Source: Parabacteroides sp. PFB2-10 (GTDB lineage: Bacteria > Bacteroidota > Bacteroidia > Bacteroidales > Tannerellaceae). From it: DNA of 64,000 nt. Shown piece by piece: positions 25,411 through 34,577 of the stretch. Position 1 is the first letter of the stretch; each line of letters starts with the position of its first letter. The position numbers and the translations under genes were made by a program. The stretch spans positions 62,001 through 126,000 of the forward strand of contig NZ_JARXWI010000006.1 in assembly GCF_029893085.1 (NCBI RefSeq), written 5' to 3'. The notes under the pieces were generated by a model. It was not told where the DNA came from. It saw nothing but the letters and a program-made list of their open reading frames with translations, and did no database searches.

Positions 25411-27174
25411 CTACCCATTCGCCCGCTCCTCGGCGGCTATGCGGCGAAACTCGGAGGGACTCATGCCATAACGTTCACGAAAGAGGCGGTAGAAGGTGGT
25501 GCGGGAGCCAAACCCACAGGCTTCGCCAATATCCTCGATAGAGCTATCTGCGGCGGTGTGTAACAGCAACTTTCTGCCATGTTCCAGGCGCAGGAGGCTG
25601 ATATACCCGGAGAACGATAGATTTAGTTTTTCCTTGATCGCGTTATGAAGATAATTTTCATTGGTAGACAACTCCGTAGCGACCGCCTTGCGCGAAATAT
25701 CAGGCTGTGTATATACTTGTTTTTCCTGCATCAACCGATCCAGACGGTCGAAAAGCGAGTCTGCTGCCTGCGATTCCTGCAAGGTTGTCTGCTTGTCGGT
25801 ATCCAGTGGGCGCACAATCTCCAACTGTAACAGGTGGTCTTTCTCTGCCAATTGACGGAAAAGCAGCCGATTCTTCTCATGCGCGCGCCGGGCATTCAGT
25901 AGTGCCATGACTGAAATAGCAACAATCAATAAAAGGATTACAGCCAGCGCCACGATAATGATACGAGCCGAGCGCACCCGTTCCCGCTCCTGTTGGGTCA
26001 GCAACTCCTGTTTATCGAGTTCGTAAACCGTACGCAGCTCATTGATATTCTTATAGAAATCCTCCTCTTTCAGTTCGTTGGTCAGGCGTAGGCTTTCGGC
26101 ATAGGTCTCTGCCGCCTCTTTGTGCCTGTTCAGCAATGTATAACAAAGCCCTACATCCTCTAAGATAGAAGCCAAGTCCTCTTTCCACCCTTTCGATTCA
26201 TAGTGGTGGGCGATAAGCAGTTTGTATTCCAAGACCTTATCAAAGTCCTCTTTCCCTATATAGTATTTAGCATATAGCTGATTGAGCATCAATGTGTAGT
26301 GTGGGCTGGGCTCAGTAGAGAGCAACGCTTCCGCCCGGCGGATGTAATGCAATGCTTCGTCGAACTGTTTCAGATCACTGTATGCGCATCCGGAGAAATA
26401 ATCCGCTTCAAAGGCATAATTGGTTTGCCATTGCGCCGGGATACTTCCCAGCATCATGCGCATCGTATCGGCATAAGCCAATGTCTGCTCATACTTTCGC
26501 TGGTTCAGATAAGCACCTGCCAAATCGGTCATCGCCTGTATCAAGACAACGGTATCCGGCACCGCCGCCATGCGTCCGACCGATATAGTCTCTTTGAAGT
26601 ATTTTTCCGCCTCCTCATCTCTGTTCATATAGTTATAGGTAAACGCCAGGGCAGAGAGTGCCCGCGCCATACCCGTATAATGGCCTGTTTCTTTCGCCTC
26701 ATCATATACTGCCCGTGCCTTTTCCTGCGCCTCATCGAATTGTCCCAGGTCGGTAAACAGTTTTGCCAAGCTCTCTCCAGTCAGGAAAAGCCCGTCGTAC
26801 ATCTGATGTTCACGCGCTATCATCTCCGCTTTTTGATCCATCATCAACGTACTGTCCAAAAATCCCAGTTCATAATAGTTGCTTCCCCATAAACGCGCCA
26901 CATCAAAAAGCATCTTCGGGTCGTTCTGCCGCTCTGCCTCTTCTTCGAGCCGACGGATATATTTTTTTTGTTGCGAAGGATGATACTCGGTAAACTGAGC
27001 CAGGGAGAAAAGCGCCGATAAGCGTTCTTTCCCTTCGAGACGTTCCAGTACTTTTTCCACACTATCGATTTGTGCTGTTAGCTCGGCAGGCAATGCGTCG
27101 CCTTGCCCCCAAATGGTACAAGAAAAAAAGAGAGAGAGGATAAAAAAGAGATGTCGCATAGAGTTTGTGGTCAT
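25411..27174 (-). CDS. TPR / membrane / AraC-type HTH hybrid regulator, copy 1
   Basis: The protein has a signal-like start (MRHLFFILSLFFSCTIWG), periplasmic TPR repeats over about residues 60-400, one transmembrane helix (IIIVALAVILLLIVAISVMA), a short coiled coil and a C-terminal AraC-type double HTH (FSGYISLLRLEHGRKLLLHT; IGEACGFGSRTTFYRLFRERYGMSPSEFRR). This architecture suggests a membrane-bound transcription factor that senses an envelope signal. The start is set at 27174 (or 27159), since the 27 residues before it do not look like a signal peptide. A paralogue of the same layout lies at 49199-50938. Target genes are unknown. Confidence 0.85.
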   Translation of the reverse strand: MTTNSMRHLFFILSLFFSCTIWGQGDALPAELTAQIDSVEKVLERLEGKERLSALFSLAQFTEYHPSQQKKYIRRLEEEAERQNDPKMLFDVARLWGSNYYELGFLDSTLMMDQKAEMIAREHQMYDGLFLTGESLAKLFTDLGQFDEAQEKARAVYDEAKETGHYTGMARALSALAFTYNYMNRDEEAEKYFKETISVGRMAAVPDTVVLIQAMTDLAGAYLNQRKYEQTLAYADTMRMMLGSIPAQWQTNYAFEADYFSGCAYSDLKQFDEALHYIRRAEALLSTEPSPHYTLMLNQLYAKYYIGKEDFDKVLEYKLLIAHHYESKGWKEDLASILEDVGLCYTLLNRHKEAAETYAESLRLTNELKEEDFYKNINELRTVYELDKQELLTQQERERVRSARIIIVALAVILLLIVAISVMALLNARRAHEKNRLLFRQLAEKDHLLQLEIVRPLDTDKQTTLQESQAADSLFDRLDRLMQEKQVYTQPDISRKAVATELSTNENYLHNAIKEKLNLSFSGYISLLRLEHGRKLLLHTAADSSIEDIGEACGFGSRTTFYRLFRERYGMSPSEFRRIAAEERANG

Positions 27175-27355
27175 GAATAGATCATTTAGTGAAATTAAAT
27201 ACAATTCGGGCGTAAAAGTAATAAAACTCGCCCCTTTTTGGCTCAAAAAGCCCATTTTCTCCGGATATGAAACATCATTTTTCAGATTCGAAACATCTCT
27301 ACGCCGGTTTTTAGGCAGTTTTGCAACGTGATAAATAAAGCATGAAACAGCTGCG

Positions 27356-27640
27356 ATGAGATCAAAGAGAATAACCCCTTGTTATGATTACTGCTGGGTA
27401 TTTATTACCCGGGAGAAGCATTCACCGCAACATATATACATCGGAATGGTCGCCAACCTGCCTCAACTCTTTCGTGACAACGCGGATAAGGATATCCTCT
27501 ATTACCGGCAATTTGCCACGACAGTGGAAGGCATAGGACATAAGCTCTTCCTTTCCCATATAAAAGAGGAGACCCTTTGGCACACGATCCGGGGCATGAA
27601 TCCCGAAGGGCGGGATTTAAGAAAAGAGTTTTATGAATGA
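27356..27640 (+). CDS. Small GIY-YIG-like protein
   Basis: The 94-aa product has YDYCWVFIT near residues 10-18 and HIYIGMVANLPQLFRDN near residues 28-44, the spacing of the two strands in the GIY-YIG nuclease fold, and ends with ETLWHTIRGMNPEGRDLRKE. The usual GIY is replaced, so it may be a divergent or inactive member. It is transcribed divergently from the TPR/AraC regulator. It matches small stand-alone proteins of Bacteroidales in style; no function is assigned. Confidence 0.5.
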   Translation: MRSKRITPCYDYCWVFITREKHSPQHIYIGMVANLPQLFRDNADKDILYYRQFATTVEGIGHKLFLSHIKEETLWHTIRGMNPEGRDLRKEFYE

Positions 27641-27686
27641 TGAAATAGTAACCCCTTCATTATATGTTCCATGTCGCACCGCACCG

Positions 27687-27715
27687 CCTTTACCCTTCCC
27701 CTTTTGGGGTAAAGG
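27687..27715. other. Stem-loop between the GIY-YIG-like gene and ribE
   Basis: CCTTTACCC (27687-27695) pairs perfectly with GGGTAAAGG (27707-27715). There is no T-run after it and it lies upstream of the ribE promoter, so it is neither a clear terminator nor part of the ribE leader. I see no FMN-riboswitch-like sequence in the 220-bp spacer. Confidence 0.5.
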
Positions 27716-27799
27716 TCGGAGCGGTTGCGATTATTTATGGTAGGAGTATCCCCCCTACCTGCTCTTCCCCCAGCAGTCCATTGACTTATGCGAGCATTA

Positions 27800-27830
27800 T
27801 TTGCCGGATGAGACTAAATGTGTACCTTTG
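27800..27830 (+). promoter_or_regulatory. Consensus promoter of ribE
   Basis: TTTG at 27800-27803, 19 bases, TACCTTTG at 27823-27830: an exact TTTG-N19-TAnnTTTG layout. The ribE ATG at 27863 leaves a leader of roughly 25 bases, too short for a riboswitch. Confidence 0.75.
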
Positions 27831-27862
27831 TTCAACGTAAATAAACTAAAGAAGATTGTCGT

Positions 27863-28468
27863 ATGTTTTCAGGAATAGTAGAAGAAGCGGCCCGGGTAGT
27901 GGGCATTGAGAAGGAAAAAGGCAATGTGCATCTGACCATGCAATGTTCGTTTGTGAACGAATTGAAGATCGACCAGAGTGTGGCTCATAACGGGGTATGC
28001 CTGACGGTGGTTAGTCTGACGGAAGATACCTATACGGTGACAGCTATTCAGGAAACCCTGGATCGTTCGAACTTGGGACTATTGCAAGTGGGCGACCGGG
28101 TGAACCTGGAACGTAGCATGATCATGAACGGACGTTTGGACGGGCATATCGTACAGGGACATGTCGACCAGACAGCGGTTTGCACCGAAGTACGTGAAGC
28201 CGACGGTAGCTGGTATTACACCTTCGAATATACCTTCGATAAAGCCATGGCGCGCCAGGGATATATGACAGTAGAAAAGGGTTCGGTCTGTGTCAACGGG
28301 GTCAGCCTGACGGTTTGCAACTCCGGAACGAACAGCTTTGAGGTGGCTATCATTCCGTTCACCCACGATATGACCAATTTCGGCGATATCCAGGCCGGAA
28401 CAGTCGTAAATATTGAATTTGATATTGTTGGCAAGTATCTGAGCAAGATGATGCAGTTCAACGACTGA
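27863..28468 (+). CDS. ribE: Riboflavin synthase, alpha subunit
   Basis: Riboflavin synthase dismutates two 6,7-dimethyl-8-ribityllumazine molecules to riboflavin and a pyrimidine product. The 201-aa protein has the typical duplicated lumazine-binding fold: MFSGIVEEAARV at the N-terminus, HNGVCLTVVSL in the first half, GHIVQGHVDQTA near residues 93-104, then the second-half equivalent VNGVSLTVCNSG. Length and motifs are standard. It is preceded by a consensus promoter and stands alone, with the next gene convergent. Confidence 0.96.
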   Translation: MFSGIVEEAARVVGIEKEKGNVHLTMQCSFVNELKIDQSVAHNGVCLTVVSLTEDTYTVTAIQETLDRSNLGLLQVGDRVNLERSMIMNGRLDGHIVQGHVDQTAVCTEVREADGSWYYTFEYTFDKAMARQGYMTVEKGSVCVNGVSLTVCNSGTNSFEVAIIPFTHDMTNFGDIQAGTVVNIEFDIVGKYLSKMMQFND

Positions 28469-28482
28469 TCTCCGGTTCGTGT

Positions 28483-29307
28483 TTAATTCACCCGGATCTG
28501 TATCATCTTTGAGTTGAAGACCGGATAGATCAGATATTGCGGTTCCATGCGGCGACGGCGGGGGTTATATTCATAGTTGACCCCTACGCCCACACCGAAA
28601 TCGTCATTGAATTTAAATTCGAAAGCACCTCCCGCTCCGGTATGATAGAAGAAGGGATTCATCAGCATGTGGGGATTGTTCTTCTCTTCGCCGAAGTAAT
28701 GGGTGTATTGCCCCCAACCACGGATAGCCATGCGGTCGTTTATTTCAAAGCGGGCGCCGACGTTTGCCCCGGCATTGTAGGCGGGACTGGCATTGAACGG
28801 AGTGAAGAAGCGTCCGACAAAGCCACCTCCGGTAAGCGTCCAGTTGCCACTTTGCCAGGCGTAGGCGGGAACGATCGAGGTGAATCCTCCGGCTCCCGGC
28901 CAGGTGTATTGATGGCCGCTGATGAGGAAGGTGGAGTGTTCGGTCAGTGGCACCACTTTCGTCTCATGAAAATCGAAAGCCATCGGTGATACCCTGCGCA
29001 GCATGGGGGCATAGATGTTGAAGAATGGACGATAAGCCTCTGACAGGATCTGCATATCCATGGGGCGCTCGTCGAGCAGAGTCTGTGTGTACTCGGGCGT
29101 GAAGCTATTTAGCTGCCTGTCTAAGCGTAGGGTAGAGGCCGGCGTATACGACTCCATTTTGACCTCGGGAATCTTTAATTCATAGCTTTTCAGGCGAGGC
29201 AAAATAAACATTTTACCCTCCTCGTTAAAGAAAAACTGGAAGTGGGATTGTCCGAATAGCAGTCCGGCTATTCCACAAAAGATAAGTATCAGGAAAATTT
29301 TTTTCAT
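28483..29307 (-). CDS. Secreted or outer-membrane protein of unknown function
   Basis: The 274-aa product has a signal peptide (MKKIFLILIFCGIAGLLFG) and a C-terminal half rich in Gly, Tyr, Phe and alternating strands (NWTLTGGGFVGRFFTPF, GARFEINDRMAIRGWGQY, FGVGVGVNYEY), as in small outer-membrane beta-barrels. It ends IQIRVN. It is convergent with ribE (14 bp between stops) and divergent from the SUI1-type gene. No named family is recognised. Confidence 0.7.
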   Translation of the reverse strand: MKKIFLILIFCGIAGLLFGQSHFQFFFNEEGKMFILPRLKSYELKIPEVKMESYTPASTLRLDRQLNSFTPEYTQTLLDERPMDMQILSEAYRPFFNIYAPMLRRVSPMAFDFHETKVVPLTEHSTFLISGHQYTWPGAGGFTSIVPAYAWQSGNWTLTGGGFVGRFFTPFNASPAYNAGANVGARFEINDRMAIRGWGQYTHYFGEEKNNPHMLMNPFFYHTGAGGAFEFKFNDDFGVGVGVNYEYNPRRRRMEPQYLIYPVFNSKMIQIRVN

Positions 29308-29414
29308 AACATCGGTCTCCTTTCAAGCGGCAAGTTACATTATTTTTGGCAGACTTCGTGTTTTGTTTCTCCGGTTTCTTTTTTGCGGGAGCATCGTATT
29401 CCAAGTATTTTATA

Positions 29415-29422
29415 TAAGTTTG
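29415..29422 (+). promoter_or_regulatory. Probable -7 box of the SUI1-type gene
   Basis: TAAGTTTG fits TAnnTTTG and lies 20 bp before the ATG at 29442; no good -33 box is seen at the expected distance. Confidence 0.4.
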
Positions 29423-29441
29423 CCTATTATACAAGTGATAT

Positions 29442-29786
29442 ATGAAAAATAATGACTGGAAAGATCGTCTGGGCGTGATGTATTCGACCAATCCCGACTT
29501 CAACTATAACACGGGAGAAGAGGAGGAAGAGGAAACGCTCGACAAAGAAAAACAACAACTACGTGTCTCTTTAGATAAACGCAACCGGGGAGGGAAAAAG
29601 GTGACACTTATTACCGGCTTCCGCGGAACGACGGAAGATCTGGAGACGTTAGGTAAATTTCTGAAAGGGAAATGCGGCGTAGGTGGTTCGGTAAAAGAGG
29701 GAGAGATCATCATTCAGGGTGATTTCCGACAAAAAATAACAGAGTTATTACAAAAGGAAGGGTATACAAAGACGAAAACAATATAA
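29442..29786 (+). CDS. SUI1/YciH-family translation factor-like protein
   Basis: This 114-aa protein has an acidic N-terminal segment (EEEEEETLDKEKQ) followed by the SUI1/eIF1 fold: VSLDKRNRGGKKVTLITGFR near residues 43-62, LGKFLKGKCGVGGSVKEGEI near residues 71-90, and IIQGDFRQKITELL. Bacterial YciH proteins of this type bind the small ribosomal subunit and influence start-site fidelity. Length and motifs are typical. The gene ends in a large perfect hairpin just before the helicase gene. Confidence 0.9.
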   Translation: MKNNDWKDRLGVMYSTNPDFNYNTGEEEEEETLDKEKQQLRVSLDKRNRGGKKVTLITGFRGTTEDLETLGKFLKGKCGVGGSVKEGEIIIQGDFRQKITELLQKEGYTKTKTI

Positions 29787-29787
29787 T

Positions 29788-29870
29788 AATTATGAATTAT
29801 GAATTATGAATTATGACTCAGTCAAGACATTTATAGTTCATAATTCATAATTCATAATTCATAATTTTTT
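29788..29870. terminator. Perfect 29-bp inverted repeat built of AATTATG heptamers, followed by a T-run
   Basis: The left arm (29788-29816, four AATTATG-type units) is the exact reverse complement of the right arm (29838-29866), with a 21-base spacer and TTTTTT after it. The downstream start codon is at 29877. It can end the SUI1 transcript. A comparable but imperfect repeat lies at 57696-57800. Confidence 0.75.
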
Positions 29871-29876
29871 CAAGTT

Positions 29877-32800
29877 GTGCTAACAATATACAGAGCTTCG
29901 GCCGGAGCCGGTAAGACACACCGGTTGACCGGTGATTATCTTCGATTGCTGTTTCTTCATCCGGGAGCCTATCGCCGGATCCTGGCGGTTACCTTTACCA
30001 ATAAGGCGACCGATGAGATGAAAACGCGTATCATCGAAGAACTTTACCTATTGGCTTCGAATAAAAAGTCCGATCATCTGAAGGATCTGATGAGGCAGAC
30101 CAGATGGGACGAAAAACGGTTGCGCGAGGAGGCACGCCGTGTGTTGGTGGTGATCCTGCATGATTACTCCGCTTTTCAGATCAGTACGATCGATCGCTTT
30201 TTTCAGCAAACCATGCGTGCTTTTACGCGAGAGATTGGTCTGCGGGGTGGTTATGGGCTGGAGATGGACGAGCGGCTGGTACTGACCGAGGCTGTCGATA
30301 ATATTCTGGCCGATCTGGATAAGAAAGAGAACAGGGAACTATTGAACTGGCTCTTGCGCTTTGCCGAAGATAAGGTCGAAGAGGGAGGCGAATGGAATCT
30401 GCGACGGGATATTATGGCATTGAGTAGCGAGGTGTTTAAAGAACGTTTTAAGCAGTCGAGCGATCAGATCAGCCAAAATATAGCCGACAAAGGCGCCTTG
30501 GAGGCCTATCGAAAAACCTTGCAGGCGCTTATCCAAGCCACAGAGGCCGATGCCAAGAAACTGGGTGATAAAGGAATGGAGATGATGCAACGAGCCGGTT
30601 TACACCCGTCGGACTTTAAATGGGGAAAAAGCTCAGGCCTCTCCTTTTTTGAAAAATTAGCGGCCGGTGCGATGGACGCGCCGAAAGATCGGTTTCTCGG
30701 ACTGGCAGACAATGTCGATAATTGGTACACCAAAACAACAGATCCGGAGAAAGGCATCGCTATCATTCGTTTGTTTGACGCAGGCATGAATGAACTGGTG
30801 AAGTCGGTGTTCACCTTCTTTGAGAGCCTGACCTCTTATTATACCGCTAAGGAGATTACCCGTTATTATTATACACTCGGCATATTGAATGATATTTCCG
30901 GTAAGATTGCCGAATACAGGGAAGAGAAAAATGTGATGCTGATTGCCGATACGACCGAATTGCTCAGTAAGGTGATCGACGGGAGCGAGGCACCTTTTAT
31001 TTATGAAAAGACAGGCACCCGGATCGATCATTATATGATTGATGAATTTCAGGATACAAGCAGTATGCAGTGGCATAATTTCCGTCCGCTCCTGCACGAG
31101 AGTTTGGCGGCCACGCATGACAACCTGATTGTGGGTGATGTGAAGCAGAGCATATACCGCTTTCGTAATTCGGATTGGAAACTATTGGATGAAGAGGTCG
31201 TGCATGACTTCCGGCCGGAGCTGATTGCCGAGCAGACATTGACCGAGAACTGGCGAAGCTGCCGGAAGGTGGTGGAATTCAATAATTCGTTTTTTGCTAC
31301 GGCTCCCGCGCTTCTGCAGGCGATGTATAACGAAGCGCTTATGGAGTCATCGTTGAACGAAGAGGAGAGAGGCCTTTTTGCTACTAAGATCCTATCGGCC
31401 TATAAAGAAAACAGTCAGGAGGTGGCTCCGCCTTTTAAAATAAAAGAGGGACATGTGCGGATTGAATTTATAGAGGAACAAGAAGAGAAGCCCTGGAAGG
31501 AAGAGGCGATGGAACGTTTGCCTTCGCTGTTGGAACGTTTGCAGGATAACGGATATCGTTTGAGTGATATCGCTGTTTTGACGCGGACGAATTACGAAGG
31601 GGCGTTGGTGGCCGATACCCTGTTGGCCTGTCAGGAAGAACGGGCCGGTAATGGCTACCGCTATGATATTATCTCGGATGACGCGCTTTTTGTCGGGAGT
31701 TCGCTTGCCGTGCGTTTTGTTATTGCTCTGTTGGGCTATCTGACGCATCCCGAAGAGAAAACCTACGAACAGATGGCGCGTTTCTCCTGGTATGCCATGA
31801 AAGGGATCGACGATACGATAGAACCCTTTTTCCCGGAAGAGGAAAAGAGCAACCTGTTGGCGCTTATTCCGTTGTCTTTGTATGAAATGACCGAAGGGTT
31901 GTGCCGCCTGTATGGCGATCATTTCCCGGATAACGAACAGGCATTCCTGCAGGCGTTCTTAGATCTGGTGGCGGAATACACCCGGCAGGAGAACGCCGAC
32001 GCGCGGCGTTTCCTGAAATGGTGGGAAGAAACAGGTGTCAGGAAGACCATCGCTTCGCCGGATGGACAGGATGCTGTCCGCATTATGACCATTCATAAGG
32101 CAAAAGGCTTGGGTATGCCGGTGGTGATTCTGCCTTTTGGCGACTGGGAGATTGATCATCGCCCGACACAATCGGTGATTCTCTGGTGCAAGCCGCAGCA
32201 GGCTCCCTTCGACCGCTTGTATCTGGTGCCGGTACGCTATGGGAAGAATCTGGGGAATACGCATTTCGCCGTGGATTATTTCAATGAGAAACTCTATGCC
32301 TATATCGATAGTTTGAATACGCTCTATGTGGCTATGACGCGTGCCAAAGAGGAGATGATTGTATTTGCTCCAAAACCGAAGAAACTGACAAAGAGCGGGG
32401 AGGTGGAAAAGACCGATTCGATAGCCAAATTGATGTGGGCCGGATTGCAGCCGGATATCGAGGAGGATGTGTATGAGTCGGGTACCTGGTGGATGCACGA
32501 GCGAAAGGAAAAGGCGAAAGAGAAGGAAGAAATTGCCATCCGTCGATTGGATTCTGTCTCTTTCGACGACAGATTGCATCTGCGTCTGTATGGAAAAGGT
32601 TTTTTCTTCGATAATAAAGAGAGGAAGCGGGGTGTATTAATGCATGAATTATTGAGTCGTATCCGCAGCCGGGAGGATATCGAAACGTCGGTGAATAGCT
32701 ATCACCTGGAAGGATTGATCAATAAAGAAGAGAACGATGAGTTAATCGAACGGTTGAGTCGACTGCTAAGCGACGATCGGGTGAAAAGCTGGTACACGGA

Positions 32801-33047
32801 GCCGACACGGGTCTTGAACGAGGTCGAGATCCTTTTCGGAAAAGGCGAAAGCCGTCGTCCGGACCGTGTGATGCTGCATGGCGAAAAGGCTATTGTGGTG
32901 GATTATAAGTTTGGAGAGGTGAAAGAGGTGAAGTATCAGAAGCAGGTGAAAAGCTATATGCAATTGATAACCGAAATGGGTTATTCGGAGGTAGAAGGAT
33001 ATATCTGGTACGTTGAATCAGGAGAGATAGAAAAAGTTGTATTTTAA
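29877..33047 (+). CDS. UvrD/RecB-type helicase with C-terminal nuclease domain (AddA/RecB-like)
   Basis: The 1056-aa protein is an SF1A DNA helicase-nuclease of the type used in double-strand-break end processing. Motif I ASAGAGKTHRL is at residues 7-17, VTFTNKATDEM near residue 40, DEFQDTSSMQW near residue 388 and the late motif MTIHKAKGLGMPVV near residue 738. The C-terminal nuclease signature VVDYKFGEVKEVKYQKQV is near residues 1007-1024, with D-x(n)-K and the Q-xxx-Y-type helix. It starts with GTG, 7 bases after the T-run of the preceding hairpin. The AddB-like partner is not adjacent, so pairing cannot be judged here. Confidence 0.9.
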   Translation: MLTIYRASAGAGKTHRLTGDYLRLLFLHPGAYRRILAVTFTNKATDEMKTRIIEELYLLASNKKSDHLKDLMRQTRWDEKRLREEARRVLVVILHDYSAFQISTIDRFFQQTMRAFTREIGLRGGYGLEMDERLVLTEAVDNILADLDKKENRELLNWLLRFAEDKVEEGGEWNLRRDIMALSSEVFKERFKQSSDQISQNIADKGALEAYRKTLQALIQATEADAKKLGDKGMEMMQRAGLHPSDFKWGKSSGLSFFEKLAAGAMDAPKDRFLGLADNVDNWYTKTTDPEKGIAIIRLFDAGMNELVKSVFTFFESLTSYYTAKEITRYYYTLGILNDISGKIAEYREEKNVMLIADTTELLSKVIDGSEAPFIYEKTGTRIDHYMIDEFQDTSSMQWHNFRPLLHESLAATHDNLIVGDVKQSIYRFRNSDWKLLDEEVVHDFRPELIAEQTLTENWRSCRKVVEFNNSFFATAPALLQAMYNEALMESSLNEEERGLFATKILSAYKENSQEVAPPFKIKEGHVRIEFIEEQEEKPWKEEAMERLPSLLERLQDNGYRLSDIAVLTRTNYEGALVADTLLACQEERAGNGYRYDIISDDALFVGSSLAVRFVIALLGYLTHPEEKTYEQMARFSWYAMKGIDDTIEPFFPEEEKSNLLALIPLSLYEMTEGLCRLYGDHFPDNEQAFLQAFLDLVAEYTRQENADARRFLKWWEETGVRKTIASPDGQDAVRIMTIHKAKGLGMPVVILPFGDWEIDHRPTQSVILWCKPQQAPFDRLYLVPVRYGKNLGNTHFAVDYFNEKLYAYIDSLNTLYVAMTRAKEEMIVFAPKPKKLTKSGEVEKTDSIAKLMWAGLQPDIEEDVYESGTWWMHERKEKAKEKEEIAIRRLDSVSFDDRLHLRLYGKGFFFDNKERKRGVLMHELLSRIRSREDIETSVNSYHLEGLINKEENDELIERLSRLLSDDRVKSWYTEPTRVLNEVEILFGKGESRRPDRVMLHGEKAIVVDYKFGEVKEVKYQKQVKSYMQLITEMGYSEVEGYIWYVESGEIEKVVF

Positions 33048-33077
33048 CCGAAGGTTTTATTATTCGGCAAAAATGAA

Positions 33078-33085
33078 TAATTTTG
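33078..33085 (+). promoter_or_regulatory. Probable -7 box of the psd-pssA operon
   Basis: TAATTTTG fits TAnnTTTG and is 38 bp before the psd ATG; TTTT at 33054-33057, 20 bases upstream, is an imperfect -33 box. Confidence 0.5.
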
Positions 33086-33123
33086 TAGTGAGTTAACAAC
33101 ACACATTACAAAGAAACAACATA

Positions 33124-33801
33124 ATGAAGGTACATAAAGAAGGGACAGGCTTATTGCTGACTGTATTCACTGTATTTTTTATAGTGAATGTTACCGTATT
33201 CTATATGGCAGGTTCCAATTGGCTGTTTTACTCTGTGTTGACAGCGACAGGTATCCTTTTTCTTTTGATGCTGAATTTTTTCCGCAGTCCTTTCCGACGC
33301 TTTCCGTATGACTCGGAAGGCTTGGTGATTGCGCCGGCTGACGGCACGATTGTGGCCATCGAGGAGGTAATGGAAAATGAGATATTACATGAAAAAAGAA
33401 TGCAGGTATCTATTTTTATGTCGATTTTCAATGTGCATGCCAATTGGTTTCCGGTGAATGGAACCGTTAAATATATCTCTCATAACAAAGGGCGTTTCAT
33501 GGCGGCCTATCTTCCGAAAAGCAGTACGGAGAACGAACGTTCGGCTGTTGTGGTTACCACACGGAACGGTGTCGACATCCTGGCACGGCAAATAGCAGGA
33601 GCGATGGCGCGGCGTATTGTCACTTATGCGAAGATCGGAGAGAAATGCCATGTGGATGAACATTTGGGATTTATTAAGTTCGGATCGCGCGTCGATCTAT
33701 ATTTGCCACTTGATACAGAGATTTTGGTGGAAATGGATCAGAAAGTGACAGGCAACCAGACACCGATAGGGCGATTAAAGCAACCAGCACCATGCAATTA
33801 A
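33124..33801 (+). CDS. psd: Phosphatidylserine decarboxylase (short type)
   Basis: Psd converts phosphatidylserine to phosphatidylethanolamine at the inner membrane. The 225-aa protein has two N-terminal transmembrane helices (residues 10-50), then IAPADGTIVAIEE and IFMSIFNVHANWFPV, and the self-cleavage site FGSR near residues 186-189, where the Ser (about 188) becomes the pyruvoyl group. This is the short archaetidylserine-decarboxylase-like form common in Bacteroidota. It overlaps pssA by 10 bp, so the two steps of PE synthesis are co-expressed. Confidence 0.95.
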   Translation: MKVHKEGTGLLLTVFTVFFIVNVTVFYMAGSNWLFYSVLTATGILFLLMLNFFRSPFRRFPYDSEGLVIAPADGTIVAIEEVMENEILHEKRMQVSIFMSIFNVHANWFPVNGTVKYISHNKGRFMAAYLPKSSTENERSAVVVTTRNGVDILARQIAGAMARRIVTYAKIGEKCHVDEHLGFIKFGSRVDLYLPLDTEILVEMDQKVTGNQTPIGRLKQPAPCN

Positions 33802-34487
33802 CAAAACATATTCCCAATACCATTACTTGTTTAAGTCTGTTTTCCGGTTGTATTTCCATTGTTATGGCTTTACAGGGGAATTTGTTATGGGCAGCCGGCT
33901 GGATCATTATTGCTGCTGTTTTCGATTTTATGGATGGCTTTGCCGCCCGCATACTCAAGGCCTATTCAGCCATTGGGAAAGAGTTGGATTCTTTATCGGA
34001 TATGGTCAGCTTTGGTGTGGCGCCGGGCGTGATCCTGTATTATCTACTCGCCCAGGCAGCCCCGCTGCTACCGTTAGGTGGTTTGAATATGCTTGTTCCT
34101 TATCTGGCCTTTATTATACCGGTCTTTTCCGGATTGCGTCTGGCAAAATTCAATGTCGACGAGCGGCAGACATCCTCCTTTCTCGGCTTGCCGGTGCCAG
34201 CACATGCCTTGTTCTGGGCTTCGATCGGTTATTCGGTGCAGCCTCTTGTCGGGCAATATCCTGGCTTGTTTACGGGGGGGTCGCTTGTGATAGCGTTGCT
34301 CACCTCGCTGTTGCTGGTTTCAGAGATACCGATGTTTTCGTTTAAGATCAAGTCGCTGGCCTGGAAAGGGAATGAATTGCGTTACATCCTGGCCGTCTGT
34401 GCTGTCCTGTTTGTTTTAATCTGGGGATTTCTCGGCTTGGCGGGTACCATTGTACTTTATATCGTGTTGTCGCTGATCAAGCGATAA
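33792..34487 (+). CDS. pssA: CDP-diacylglycerol-serine O-phosphatidyltransferase
   Basis: PssA makes phosphatidylserine from CDP-diacylglycerol and serine, supplying Psd. The CDP-alcohol phosphotransferase signature is complete: D-G-x2-A-R-x8-G-x3-D-x3-D in FMDGFAARILKAYSAIGKEL plus the following DSLSD, residues about 39-64. Six or so hydrophobic helices span the 231 aa. The start lies inside the last codons of psd, indicating translational coupling. Gene order and overlap are typical for the phylum. Confidence 0.95.
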   Translation: MQLTKHIPNTITCLSLFSGCISIVMALQGNLLWAAGWIIIAAVFDFMDGFAARILKAYSAIGKELDSLSDMVSFGVAPGVILYYLLAQAAPLLPLGGLNMLVPYLAFIIPVFSGLRLAKFNVDERQTSSFLGLPVPAHALFWASIGYSVQPLVGQYPGLFTGGSLVIALLTSLLLVSEIPMFSFKIKSLAWKGNELRYILAVCAVLFVLIWGFLGLAGTIVLYIVLSLIKR

Positions 34488-34545
34488 CGGATGTTTAATT
34501 ATCTTAACATCAGATACAATCGGGTGTGTATTCAACTATTATACC

Positions 34546-34553
34546 TATCTTTG
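34546..34553 (+). promoter_or_regulatory. Probable -7 box of the DUF4834 gene
   Basis: TATCTTTG fits TAnnTTTG and lies 25 bp before the ATG at 34578; the -33 region is weak. Confidence 0.45.
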
Positions 34554-34577
34554 TCTTTCACTTATGATGTTTAGACT

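Noticed and set aside
27641-27862. FMN riboswitch upstream of riboflavin synthase
   Set aside because: The consensus promoter lies only about 33 bp before the start codon, and the upstream hairpin lies outside the expected transcript. No FMN-element-like sequence is seen.
31959-32579. 206-codon open frame on the minus strand
   Set aside because: It lies wholly within the helicase-nuclease gene and has no recognisable domain.
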